A stretch of 22,934 nucleotides of DNA from a virus: IMG/VR virus record IMGVR_UViG_3300021961_000677, positions 1-22,934 of that record; one strand, 5' to 3'. Position numbers and translations under genes: made by a program. Position 1 is the stretch's first letter; every line of letters starts with the position of its first letter. The notes under the pieces were generated by a model that was not told the DNA's origin, did no database searches, and saw nothing but the letters and a program-made list of their open reading frames with translations. Shown here in pieces: positions 5,706-14,700 of this stretch.

Positions 5706-7613
5706 ATGGTAGTATCGGTAGACTTCGAGACGCGCAGCGCCGTCGATCTCCGTAAGACGGGCGTCTATAAGTACGCCGCTGACCCATCAACCGACATCTG
5801 GTGCATGGCCTACAAGGCTCCGTGGTCTGACGACGTGCTGGTATGGCAGCCGGGCGATGAGGTAGATGCCCACCTCGAAGATTGGATCAGGGCGGGCGGG
5901 TTGCTGTCGGCATGGAACGCCAACTTCGAACGCACAATCTGGAACAATATCATGACCGGTCGCTATCAGTGGCCAGACACCCGCATCAATCAATGGCGCT
6001 GCACGATGGCGCAGGCCAGCGCGATGGGACTGCCCCGCGCACTAGGCCAAGCTGCTGCCGTCCTTGGCGTTGAAGAACAGAAAGATAAGACCGGCGCGGC
6101 CCTTATGCTCCGGATGGCACGGCCACGTAAGGTGAACGCCGACGGTAGCTACACATGGTGGGACACAAAGGACAAACTCGATACGCTAGTAGCGTATTGC
6201 CGACAGGACGTGCGAACGGAACTGTCCGTCGCGGAAGTCCTGAACGAAATGCCTGACAGTGAGCGTCGTCTGTATCAGCTTGACCAACGCATCAACGACC
6301 GGGGCGTTAAGGTTGACCGTGACCTGATTGAACGGGTTAGCAAACTTGCTAACTCCGCATCGGAGAACATCGACGCAGAGATCAAGCGCCTTACGAACGG
6401 CCAAGTCAAAGCAGCAACGAACGCAATGGACTTAACCGCGTGGCTTCGTGGCTATGGGTTAAACGTAAACTCTGTGGACAAGCAGACCGTGACTCGGATG
6501 CTGAGCGTTGATGGGCTGCACCCCATCATCAAGCAAGTGTTGAAGCTACGCCAAGACGGAGCCAAGTCCAGCACCGCTAAGTATGATGCAATGCTTAACG
6601 CCGCAGACGCCGACGACCGTATGCGTGGCCTGCTTATGTATCATGGCGCGGCAACGGGCCGGTGGTCTGGTCGGCTTGTGCAACCACAAAACTTTCCTCG
6701 GCCCTTAAAAAAGAACGATGAACTTGAAACAATCATCGCAAAGCTAAAGGCCGACGAAGATGTATCAGAGCATGGCGCAGGGACAGTTATTGCCTCTGAC
6801 TTGCTCCGGTCTATGCTGATCGCCGAGGATGGCCATCGGCTTATGTTTGCCGACTACTCGGCGATTGAGGCCCGCGTGTTGGCGTGGGTAGCAGGACAGA
6901 ACGATCTCGTTGAGACGTTCCGAAAGGGGGGAGACGTGTACAAAGATATGGCATCCGCTATCTACAACAAGTCTGTTGACGCAATCAGCGACAACGAACG
7001 CCAAGTTGGTAAGATGGCAATCTTGGGTTGCGGCTACGGCATGGGGGGCAAACGCTTCGCCGAGCAGTGCGCCACAATGGGCATCAAGGTAGACGAGGAC
7101 GAAGCCAAGCGCATCGTGTCGGTCTATCGTGAGAAGAACAATCGGATCGCGCAATACTGGCGTGATGTCGAACAAGACTTTGTAGATATGGTAAAGGAAG
7201 CGGGCCGTGTTAGGTCGGTCGAACTTCCTCTACCTAGCGGGCGGTCGCTTACGTACCACAATCCGCGCATCATTCAGCGAGAGACGCCTTGGGGGGCAAT
7301 GCGTGACACCGCGCAAGTCGATACGCTGAATAGTGTGACCCGTCAGTGGGTGTCACAGATTATATGGGGTGGTCTGTTGACGGAGAACGTGGTGCAAGCG
7401 ACTGCCCGCGACATGATGGCCACGGCCATGATGGCGTTGGAAGTCAAGGGCTACAATGTCATCCTGTCCGTACACGATGAAATCATTAGCGAAGTGCCAG
7501 ATAATTTTGGGTCGCTTGACGAAATGATTGACATCATGACACGAGTTCCGGCATGGGCGGAAGGCTGCCCAATCAACGCCGAGGGCAAAGAAGGGAAGAG
7601 GTATCGCAAATGA
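5706..7613 (+). CDS. DNA polymerase, family A, with 3'-5' exonuclease domain
   Basis: This 635-residue replicative polymerase carries all expected catalytic motifs. The proofreading exonuclease has Exo I VDFET (D6, E8), Exo II NANFE (71-75) and Exo III YCRQD (Y164, D168). The polymerase domain has motif A FADYSAIEAR (D383), motif B RQVGKMAILGCGYGMG (432-447) and motif C SVHDE (588-592). No 5'-nuclease domain is present, as in T7-like phage enzymes. The reading frame opens at 5664, but the ATG at 5706 is preferred because AGAGGG lies upstream at good spacing and the exonuclease motif follows directly. The stop overlaps the next start (ATGA). Confidence 0.93.
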   Translation: MVVSVDFETRSAVDLRKTGVYKYAADPSTDIWCMAYKAPWSDDVLVWQPGDEVDAHLEDWIRAGGLLSAWNANFERTIWNNIMTGRYQWPDTRINQWRCTMAQASAMGLPRALGQAAAVLGVEEQKDKTGAALMLRMARPRKVNADGSYTWWDTKDKLDTLVAYCRQDVRTELSVAEVLNEMPDSERRLYQLDQRINDRGVKVDRDLIERVSKLANSASENIDAEIKRLTNGQVKAATNAMDLTAWLRGYGLNVNSVDKQTVTRMLSVDGLHPIIKQVLKLRQDGAKSSTAKYDAMLNAADADDRMRGLLMYHGAATGRWSGRLVQPQNFPRPLKKNDELETIIAKLKADEDVSEHGAGTVIASDLLRSMLIAEDGHRLMFADYSAIEARVLAWVAGQNDLVETFRKGGDVYKDMASAIYNKSVDAISDNERQVGKMAILGCGYGMGGKRFAEQCATMGIKVDEDEAKRIVSVYREKNNRIAQYWRDVEQDFVDMVKEAGRVRSVELPLPSGRSLTYHNPRIIQRETPWGAMRDTAQVDTLNSVTRQWVSQIIWGGLLTENVVQATARDMMATAMMALEVKGYNVILSVHDEIISEVPDNFGSLDEMIDIMTRVPAWAEGCPINAEGKEGKRYRK

Positions 7614-8755
7614 CAGCACATGCTAAGTTTGGCGCGTCGAATGCAAAGCGCCGCATCAACTGCCCCGGTTCGCTTAGCGCCGAGGCTCCGTTCCCTAACG
7701 AGAGTTCACCTTACGCCGAACTTGGTACGGCGGCACATGAGTTTGGTGAGTTCTGCTTGGTCAATGGACATGAAGATGCCTTCGCCTTCATTGGCCAAGA
7801 GCACAACGGCCACAAGGTTGACGACAACATGGCGCGTGCGGTGCAGGTTTACATAGACCACATCCGCGAGGTGGCCTCATCGGAGCCGAGCATCTGCCGC
7901 TATGAGAAACGCTTCAGCCTCGATAAGCTGGACCCACCTATGCCAATGTTCGGCACGGCTGACTGCATCATTTACGGCAAGGCAACTGGGACGCTGTACG
8001 TCAACGACTATAAGCACGGCCAAGGTATCGCGGTTGAAGTCGCGGACAATGAGCAGCTTAAATACTACGCGCTCGGTGCTATCCTTGAGATTGGCGAGAA
8101 GGCTCCGGTCAACAAAGTTATAACGGTCGTTATACAACCCCGCGCCATGCACCCCGATGGGCCGGTGCGGCAGCACAGCTACAGCCGCGACGAGATCATG
8201 GACTTCGGCACAGAACTTATCGACGCAGCGTATGCGTCCTTGAAGCCGGACGCACCGCGCATCTCTGGCGATCACTGCAAGTTCTGCCTTGCGGCTGGCA
8301 CTTGTTCGGCCCTGCGCAACAACGCCCTTGAGGTCGCACAAGACGAGTTCGGTACAGTACGAACCATCAATGACCTAACTCCACAGGAAGTCGCGGACTA
8401 TCTGCAAAGGGTTCCGTTGGTTGAAGAGTGGATCAAATCTTTGCGCCGCCATGCCAATACTTTGTTGGAAACAGGCGCAGGTCTCCCCGGCTACAAGTTG
8501 GTTGAGAAACGACCGACGCGCCGCTGGCGTGTTGAAGAAGAGTTCGTGGCTTGGGCCACAGAAGAAGGTCTCGATGACGACGACATCTACGAAAAGAAGT
8601 TGAAGTCGCCACCGCAGATCGAGCGTGTTGTGGGCAAGAAGAACCTGCCTGCATCGCTCGTCATAGCTGTATCATCCGGCACATCAATGGTCGCTGATAC
8701 AGATAACCGTCCGGCTGTAGCCTCGTTGGCCGCAGACGACTTTACCGCTGAATAA
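7610..8755 (+). CDS. DUF2800 family Cas4/RecB-like PD-(D/E)XK nuclease
   Basis: This 381-residue protein is a probable replication or recombination exonuclease. It has the family opening (HAKFGASNAKRRINCPGS, then YAELGTAAHEFGE with H43), the catalytic GTADCIIYG (D118) and VNDYKHG (D133, K135), and a downstream Q149. Cysteines C18, C223, C226 and C232 (GDHCKFCLAAGTC) are spaced like the iron-sulfur cluster of Cas4/AddB-type nucleases; the cluster itself is inferred. The ATG overlaps the polymerase stop and has AGAGG eight bases upstream, which rules out the longer frame from 7553. In other phages this family is often next to DUF2815 and PolA, as here. Confidence 0.87.
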   Translation: MTAHAKFGASNAKRRINCPGSLSAEAPFPNESSPYAELGTAAHEFGEFCLVNGHEDAFAFIGQEHNGHKVDDNMARAVQVYIDHIREVASSEPSICRYEKRFSLDKLDPPMPMFGTADCIIYGKATGTLYVNDYKHGQGIAVEVADNEQLKYYALGAILEIGEKAPVNKVITVVIQPRAMHPDGPVRQHSYSRDEIMDFGTELIDAAYASLKPDAPRISGDHCKFCLAAGTCSALRNNALEVAQDEFGTVRTINDLTPQEVADYLQRVPLVEEWIKSLRRHANTLLETGAGLPGYKLVEKRPTRRWRVEEEFVAWATEEGLDDDDIYEKKLKSPPQIERVVGKKNLPASLVIAVSSGTSMVADTDNRPAVASLAADDFTAE

Positions 8756-8765
8756 GGAAACTACG

Positions 8766-9326
8766 ATGTCAAAAGTTATTACACCCGAAGCAATCATCTC
8801 TTATCCGCATGTGTTCGAACCGCAGACACCTCCGGGTGCAAGTGAGCCAGTCTATTCTTGCTGCCTTGTATTCCCTGACGGCACTGACATGTCCGAACTC
8901 AAAGCGACGGCTGCGGCTGTGGCCAAGGAGAAGTGGGGAGACAAGACTAAATCGTTGATGGAAGGCGGCAAAATCCGTATGCCTTTCCGCAACGACGGCG
9001 AAGAGAAGGGCTATCCTGAAGGCTCGGTCTTCATGAACGTCAAGTCGAAGCAAGCGCCCGGTGTTGTCAGCAAGTTTGCTGGCGAGAACGGCAAGCCTGC
9101 TCCGATTACCGACCCTAAAGAAATCTACCCCGGTGCGAAGGTCCGTGCCTCGCTGCGCGCCTATGCGTACAGCGTGAACGGCAACAACGGCGTTGCGTTC
9201 TCTCTGGGCAATCTGCAAAAGGTAGCCGATGGCCCCCGTATGGATGGCCGTCTGTCCGCTGCCGACGAGTTCACTGCAACGGAGCGTCCGTCCGCAGACA
9301 TCTCGGACCTTGACGATTTGCTCTAA
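8766..9326 (+). CDS. DUF2815 family single-stranded-DNA-binding-like protein
   Basis: This 186-residue protein matches DUF2815. The features are an N-terminal SYPHVFEPQTPPGASEPVYS strand region, GKIRMPFRNDGEEKGYPEGS, a YPGAKVRASLRAYAYS strand, and GVAFSLGNLQKV. The tail ends in a short acidic-hydrophobic peptide (DISDLDDLL), the feature by which T7 gp2.5-type and SSB proteins contact partners. This supports an ssDNA-binding role, although no binding residues can be proved from sequence. It follows the DUF2800 nuclease by ten bases, with AAGGA upstream of its ATG. Confidence 0.8.
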   Translation: MSKVITPEAIISYPHVFEPQTPPGASEPVYSCCLVFPDGTDMSELKATAAAVAKEKWGDKTKSLMEGGKIRMPFRNDGEEKGYPEGSVFMNVKSKQAPGVVSKFAGENGKPAPITDPKEIYPGAKVRASLRAYAYSVNGNNGVAFSLGNLQKVADGPRMDGRLSAADEFTATERPSADISDLDDLL

Positions 9327-9332
9327 ATGAAA

Positions 9333-9372
9333 GGGAGGGCCGGGGAGTTTGGAAGTCGCTCCGGCCCTTCTT
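9333..9372 (+). terminator. GC-rich hairpin after the replication genes
   Basis: AGGGCCGG at 9336-9343 pairs exactly with 9361-9368 around a 17-base loop, followed by a short TTCTT. It lies between the DUF2815 stop and the HNH gene. It fits a weak intrinsic terminator or an mRNA 3'-end stabiliser that would reduce expression of the endonuclease. The poor T-run keeps confidence moderate. Confidence 0.5.
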
Positions 9373-9385
9373 ACGGGAGGCTGCT

Positions 9386-9886
9386 ATGGAAAGTTTAATT
9401 AAGGCGCATGATGCACGTAAATATTTAGACTATGACCCAGCCACAGGTGAGATGCGCTGGAAGATTTGGCCGCGCACTGGACGCCCTAGTGGGCGTGAAA
9501 TCCTAACGACAAACGCGCAAGGCTATCGTGTAGTTACGCTTATGGGTAGGCAGTACCGCGTACATCGCGTAGCTTGGCTCATGATGTACGGCAAATGGCC
9601 GTCTGAACTTCTCGACCACGCCAACGGTAAGCGCACGGACAACCGCCTAGTAAATCTACGCGAGGCCAACCGCGCTGAGAACAACCGCAATCGGGGCATG
9701 AACCGAAACAACACGACAGGCTTTAAGGGCGTGACGTACAACAAAGACCGCAAGAAATGGCAGGCTAAGATTTACCGCAACAACAAGGCGATACACCTTG
9801 GTCGGTTTGCGTCTGCGCAGCAAGCCTTCGCGGCGTACTGTAAAGCCAGCCGCGAACACCACGGTGAGTTTCGACGGCTAGTCTAA
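9386..9886 (+). CDS. HNH endonuclease with C-terminal AP2 domain (homing type)
   Basis: This 166-residue protein joins an HNH nuclease fold to an AP2 DNA-binding domain. Residues 50-100 hold the HNH elements: YRVHRVAWLMMYGKWP, then LLDHANGKRTDNRLVNLREA, with D77/H78, N80, N86 and N90 as metal or catalytic candidates. Residues 111-160 are AP2-like (TGFKGVTYNKDRKKWQAKI, then LGRFASAQQAFAAY). GGGAGG lies six bases before the ATG. Such free-standing genes are usually selfish insertions between phage genes. It ends with a nine-base tail-to-tail overlap with the SNF2 gene. Confidence 0.87.
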   Translation: MESLIKAHDARKYLDYDPATGEMRWKIWPRTGRPSGREILTTNAQGYRVVTLMGRQYRVHRVAWLMMYGKWPSELLDHANGKRTDNRLVNLREANRAENNRNRGMNRNNTTGFKGVTYNKDRKKWQAKIYRNNKAIHLGRFASAQQAFAAYCKASREHHGEFRRLV

Positions 9887-11161
9887 CGCCTCGGATATCA
9901 TCTGCGCTTTCTTGGCTAGGGTCTTAGCCACAATCTCATCAACAGAATTGACAAGGCCGAATGTCCGCACGATCACAGGCTTTGTCTGGCCGATGCGATG
10001 GCAACGCTTTGCCGCCTGTGCGTTCACCGCCGGAACCCAATCCATCTCAACAAACGCCACCTGATTTGCCGCTGTCAATGTGATTGCTGTGGAACACGCC
10101 GTGATCTGGCCGATGAATACCCGCACCTTCGGATCAGTCTGGAAGTTGTCAATCGCCGCTTGACGGTCGGCTGTCGGCATACCGCCTGCGACCACCACTG
10201 GATTGAAGTCTTTCAGCCTATCGTAAAGCGTCTGGATTGCGTCAGTGTGGTAGGCGAAGATGACTATCTTGTCGTAGGCATCATCGGCCAATTCACCCGC
10301 TATCTGTGTGGCGATGGGCGCTGCCTTGGCCGCACCGGTTAGCCGTCTTAATGACGCGATATGCGGAGCGATGCTCTCAATCTCTGAAGCCAAGTCCTGC
10401 CCCGTAAGGGAATGCGCGAGGATCATATCGACCGCTTCGGCTTGGCGTGGGTCGTCGATGTGTTTCCTATCGCTCCAGTTTTCTATCTCAACTGGCGCGC
10501 TCTGCCACCAGATAGGCGGCAAATCTTTTAGCACCACCTCGCCCTTGCGGCGAAGCATAATCGACTGGAGTACGGTCTTGAACTCCGCCATGCGCTCGGT
10601 CTTGTTACCGAGAATTTGTAGCCCAAATGAGCCACACCATGTCTTGCAGAAGTACGTCGTAAAGTCAGTGAAGTTTAGCGGGTACTTCCAAATCGCTTTA
10701 AGATGGGTCCAGAAATCGCTGACATTATTAGGGATGGGAGTACCGCTAAGAAGCCAAACACGATCAGCAAACTTAACAAGGCCATCACCGCGACAGTACT
10801 GGCCATATAGATACTTTGTGCGCTTAGCAGTACGGTTCTTGAGATAATGAGCCTCGTCCAGAACAAGAACGTCTGGTTCAAACTTTGCGATCTCATTGCG
10901 CACCTCCTTCGACTGTGTGATTTTATCATAGCTGAAGACTTTGACTTCGCGCTCGACGGTCCCCCATCGCTCGAACTCACGCCGCCAGTTAATCTTAGCG
11001 ATAGCTGGGCAGATCACGACGACTTTTGTTAGGCCGAGTTTATCACAGGCTGCGATAACTTGAAGTGTTTTGCCAAGGCCCTGCTCGTCGGCAAGGAATG
11101 CGGCTGGGTTATCACAGAGAAAGTCTGCGCCGACCTTTTGGTAATCGAATAGATGGTTCAT
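9878..11161 (-). CDS. SNF2-family DNA helicase/translocase
   Basis: This 427-residue protein is a compact superfamily 2 SNF2 ATPase. Motif I is DEQGLGKT (K31, T32), motif II is DEAH (102-105), motif III is LLSGTP (137-142), and motif VI is RCHRIGQTKP (386-395) with the expected arginines. No extra DNA-binding or nuclease domain is visible. In phage replication modules such proteins are thought to translocate on DNA and help recombination or fork restart; the exact role here is inferred. The frame opens at 11218, but the ATG at 11161 has GAGAGGG at about seven bases and directly precedes the LFDYQKVGADFL Q-motif region. Its first 50 bases overlap the RuvC gene. Confidence 0.9.
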   Translation of the reverse strand: MNHLFDYQKVGADFLCDNPAAFLADEQGLGKTLQVIAACDKLGLTKVVVICPAIAKINWRREFERWGTVEREVKVFSYDKITQSKEVRNEIAKFEPDVLVLDEAHYLKNRTAKRTKYLYGQYCRGDGLVKFADRVWLLSGTPIPNNVSDFWTHLKAIWKYPLNFTDFTTYFCKTWCGSFGLQILGNKTERMAEFKTVLQSIMLRRKGEVVLKDLPPIWWQSAPVEIENWSDRKHIDDPRQAEAVDMILAHSLTGQDLASEIESIAPHIASLRRLTGAAKAAPIATQIAGELADDAYDKIVIFAYHTDAIQTLYDRLKDFNPVVVAGGMPTADRQAAIDNFQTDPKVRVFIGQITACSTAITLTAANQVAFVEMDWVPAVNAQAAKRCHRIGQTKPVIVRTFGLVNSVDEIVAKTLAKKAQMISEALD

Positions 11162-11639
11162 CGTCTTCCCTCTCGGCGGCGTAGCAGGCGATAAGCGCAG
11201 CTTCGGCTCGACCGTCATCCTTTTTCCGTGCGAAGAGATGGGCGTAATCCGGGAACAACTCTTGTGCCCGCTGACGACTGCCGTCCTTTCCTCCGAACGT
11301 GCGCATAGACTTAATCCAAGTTGCAGGCGGTATCAACTCAAAAGATACAGACAGGCCAGCAAGGACACCCTCGACGATACCAGCGGCACGGCCAAAGCTG
11401 AACATCGAGGACACGCCTTGGCCCGGCATGGCGTGGACTTTCTCGATGATGGCTTTGATTTCACCGGTCACATGCGGGCGCAGGCTATCGGCCAGCATGT
11501 GTGCGTCAACCTGATTGACGACACGCGGCCCACGTTTGACTTTAAGAGTAGGCATGTCGATGATGACAAGTTCTCGGCTATCCTTATCCAGAATAGCGAC
11601 AGCCCCGAACGCGCCGGGATCAATACCCATGAACTTCAT
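11112..11639 (-). CDS. RuvC-like Holliday junction resolvase/endodeoxyribonuclease
   Basis: This 175-residue protein has the RNase H-like fold signature of RuvC: GIDPGAFGAVAI (D7), AIIEKVHAMPGQGVSSMF (E66), and KDDGRAEAALIACYA (D141/D142, E146) as the acidic metal-binding set. The MPGQGV.SMFSFGRAAG segment is common in phage RuvC-like nucleases. It probably resolves branched DNA before packaging. It overlaps the start of the SNF2 gene by 50 bases in another frame, so the two are likely co-expressed. No strong ribosome site is visible before the ATG, but a GTG or internal start would lose the first catalytic Asp. Confidence 0.87.
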   Translation of the reverse strand: MKFMGIDPGAFGAVAILDKDSRELVIIDMPTLKVKRGPRVVNQVDAHMLADSLRPHVTGEIKAIIEKVHAMPGQGVSSMFSFGRAAGIVEGVLAGLSVSFELIPPATWIKSMRTFGGKDGSRQRAQELFPDYAHLFARKKDDGRAEAALIACYAAEREDDEPSIRLPKGRRRLSL

Positions 11640-11656
11640 GGGCAGTGTCTATAATA

Positions 11657-11788
11657 TCAGAAGCTAGTTCGCAAGTGACTGCGTGGCCCCAAAGACTTAC
11701 GATGGCGAAGCCCGTCGGGTTTGTGGCGACGTTTCGACTTTGGCTGGGGTCGCCACGACATGTCTTTAACGCTAGTCTTCTTGGCCAT
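11657..11788 (-). CDS. Tiny, very basic 43-residue protein
   Basis: The ATG overlaps the stop of the 1022-residue gene (TAATG), and AAAGG lies about seven bases upstream. The protein reads MAKKTSVKDMSWRPQPKSKR and continues with RHKPDGLRHRKSLG to a TGA. Fourteen of 43 residues are Lys or Arg and three are His, with few hydrophobics, so it could bind nucleic acid or be a packaged basic peptide. It fills an otherwise empty 148-base gap before the RuvC gene. The coupled start makes it more likely a gene than chance, but no family is recognised. Confidence 0.5.
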   Translation of the reverse strand: MAKKTSVKDMSWRPQPKSKRRHKPDGLRHRKSLGPRSHLRTSF

Positions 11789-14700
11789 TACTTGCCTTTC
11801 GTATAGACCTTATAGTCGCCGGGATCGGTGTACTCAGTACCGACAGGGAGCGCATCATATTGTTCTTGGTTCTTAAGAAGAGGAGCCTTGCTCAACTGAC
11901 GCAGCAATGTGTCTGCCGTCATGCCCGTGCTGGCTTCAACTTGGCGGTTGAGCATGATCTTCTCTTCGCGGTTCATACCCTTAAACTTTTTTAGCAAAGA
12001 AAGTTCTGGGTTCTCCGCGTTGAACTTAGCGTTGGCGGCTTCACGCGCCTTAGCATAAATCTCTTTGATTGCTGCGGACTTTCCGACGTTATCAAGGTTC
12101 TGATATTCAGGAGATTGCAACAACGGTGCGATCCCGCGCTCGGCGATGATGCCTAGATCGCGGTTAACAAGGCGGTCGATGGCAACTTCGCCAGTCTTCG
12201 ATCCTACATCGTAGGGTGTAAGACCAAGTTTATCCAGTTCGCTTTCAACAATGTTCTTGGCTGGACGGATTGTGGCCCCAAGAAGCTGACGCAACGCCGG
12301 GTCTTCAGTGGTCATTGGCCCTTCACGCGTCGCCGAAGGCGCAGCCGGAACGCCTAATGCCTGCTGCGCTCCGGGGATTGGACGAACAAGCGCGCCAAGG
12401 GGGTTGTCCTTGGTGTCACGGTAGACCGCTTCTTCCGGATCGTACTGGGCGTAGAAATCTTTGAATGTGCTGAACGGCTGAAGGAAGCCAGCGCCTACAT
12501 CTGCCAGCCAACTTGTCACAATCGTCTTAGCTTTGTCGAGGTTTCCGGCAGCGCCGGACAAATCCTTTAAAAGCTGATCGGTTACATAGAGGCCCGTGCC
12601 TGCGCGAAACTGCGCGCCGCTCAGGCCTTGAAGAATATCTTTCGTCTCAAACGCCTGATCGAGAGTGTTATCCTGCGCTCGTTTAATAACATCCGCGACT
12701 AAGAGATACGGGGCAGCGGGAAAAAACGGACGAAGGTCAACAGTCCGGCCATCTGGCAAACGACCTTCGTACCATTTCTCCCCAGCGTATTCGCTATTGC
12801 GAAATTCATACGCACCGTACAGCATGGACGATCCGACGATAGCTTTCGACACAGCCGACACATCGCCCTTAGCAAACTTGGCGCGTTCGGCTTCGGTCAA
12901 TAGTTTTGTAAAACCGGCGGGGCTGTAGTCGAACTGGAACTTCATCGCGTTCATCATGAAACGCGGGAACGGCATTACAGTTGTACCGACAACGCGGGCA
13001 ACGGTCCCAACCTTGCCCATTTTGTCTAGCATCTCGCTGAACTTATCGGCAACTTCAGAGCGTGCCGAATAGGTGAAGCCAAGGGTGTCGTCGAGCGCCT
13101 TTATCCATGCCTCTTCGGGCAGACGTGCGATACCACCTGTGTCCACCAGTTCGTTAAAGTCTAGGCCGAGACGGGTTGCTTCTCGGCGCAGCATAACTGG
13201 GAACAAGGCTTTGCGCGTTGCGGTTTCTGTGACGCGGTTCAAAAGGTTAGCGACATCAACCGCCTTTTCGACTTTAGAAAAAGCGTCTTTCTTAGTTACA
13301 CGCACAACATCGGCAGCGTAAGTAGCCGCGAGTTCTTTATTAATTTCCGGCTGGACATTCTTCATTTGCTCCCAGAACTTAGTGTTCCGACCCGGAGCAA
13401 AGCGATCCGTCAAGACAGCCGCTGCGTCAAATGGACTAACGCCAACCTTCTGTTGGCGAAAGGGATTAACCGCAGCATTGACCGTGGTGTCCATAAGGTT
13501 CGTTGCCACGTCAATAGGTACACGAACACCGGACGATATGACGTTGCGCATTGTAGTGGCCACGCTCGACACGAGCGCGCCGCGATAGGCATTGGTCAGT
13601 CGTTTCCAGAAGCCAAGATCATCCGCCTCTTGAATGCCAAGTTTAGCGATGTCGGCTGCTTCTTTTGGAACATAACGGCTGGCCATACTGAACCGTTGCA
13701 TAACACGAGCGGCATCGCCAAGACCTTGGCGTGATCCAGTGATAAGTTCAAACAGGTCTTCGTCTTTAAGGTCATACTTCGTGACGAGTTTGGATACCTC
13801 TTCTTCGGGAAGAGTGCCTGCTTTGAAGTGACGATAGAAAAATTCAGAGAACGGCATATCTGCTGGACGCTGGAGGCCAGCCAGATTGCTATAGTCCGCT
13901 GCAAAGTTAGCGACCTTACCCCCAATTTCGGCGGTAGGAATAGGCTGCGTCTGGCCCTTCACTTCCATAGCCGCGATGGCGGGGATACCTGTTTCGGGGG
14001 TAGATGCAGGTAGATCATACGCCACATTGCGCGGTGCTACCGCAGCTTCAGGGATTGCTGCGGCTTCAGGAATTACTGCGGCTTCAGGAACTACCGCTGC
14101 GGCCACGGGGGCTTCCGGCAACTCAACAGCCTGCGCCTTCTTCAGCTTGCTTGGCACGACAGGAGCCGGAGCAACAGGCGCAGCAACTGCGGCCATCTCA
14201 GGAGTAAGCGCAGTTTCGGGAACCGCTGTGGCAATCTCTTCCGCAACTGCGGCAGGGCCAGTAGCAAAGCGGCCAATAGCCGCGCTAGTCTTCGGTGCGG
14301 CACGACGGAAACCCGTCGCTACTGGTTTGGCCGCAAACGGTAGAGCGAGAAGCCCAACGTTGAAGTAATCCTCAAGTGTTGCGCGATTGGTTAAAATGTC
14401 ACCGGCACTACGTTCGGTTTTTTCGATACCGAGTATGCCTTCAGTACCAGTTTTGATATTCCTAAGTATATTACTGGCGTAGTCATTGGCTCGGCGTTCA
14501 TCGAAACCGGGAATTAAATCAGCTAAAGTTGCGAAGCCGGATTGGAGCGTATCATAGATGCCACCCGTAATTGTGGTCGGCGTATACGCTTTTAGTTCCG
14601 GTTGCCGGTTTGCGACGAGACTAATCTCTTCGGTCGGGGCAGCGGCTTGCGGCTGGTCAACAGGTGCTGCGGACAAACGTTTGACCTGAACAGCCGCAAG

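Noticed and set aside
7553-7609. Longer N-terminus for the DUF2800 nuclease
   Set aside because: The added 19 residues read through the end of the polymerase gene; the ATG at 7610 has a good ribosome site and the family begins at HAKFGAS.
14042-14095. Short tandem repeats as a CRISPR array
   Set aside because: The units are directly adjacent with no spacers and lie in frame inside a coding region.
13976-14368. Plus-strand Ala/Gly/Thr-rich ORF of 130 residues
   Set aside because: It is the reverse reading of the Ala/Pro/Glu linker of the 1022-residue protein, so its composition is forced by the opposite strand.
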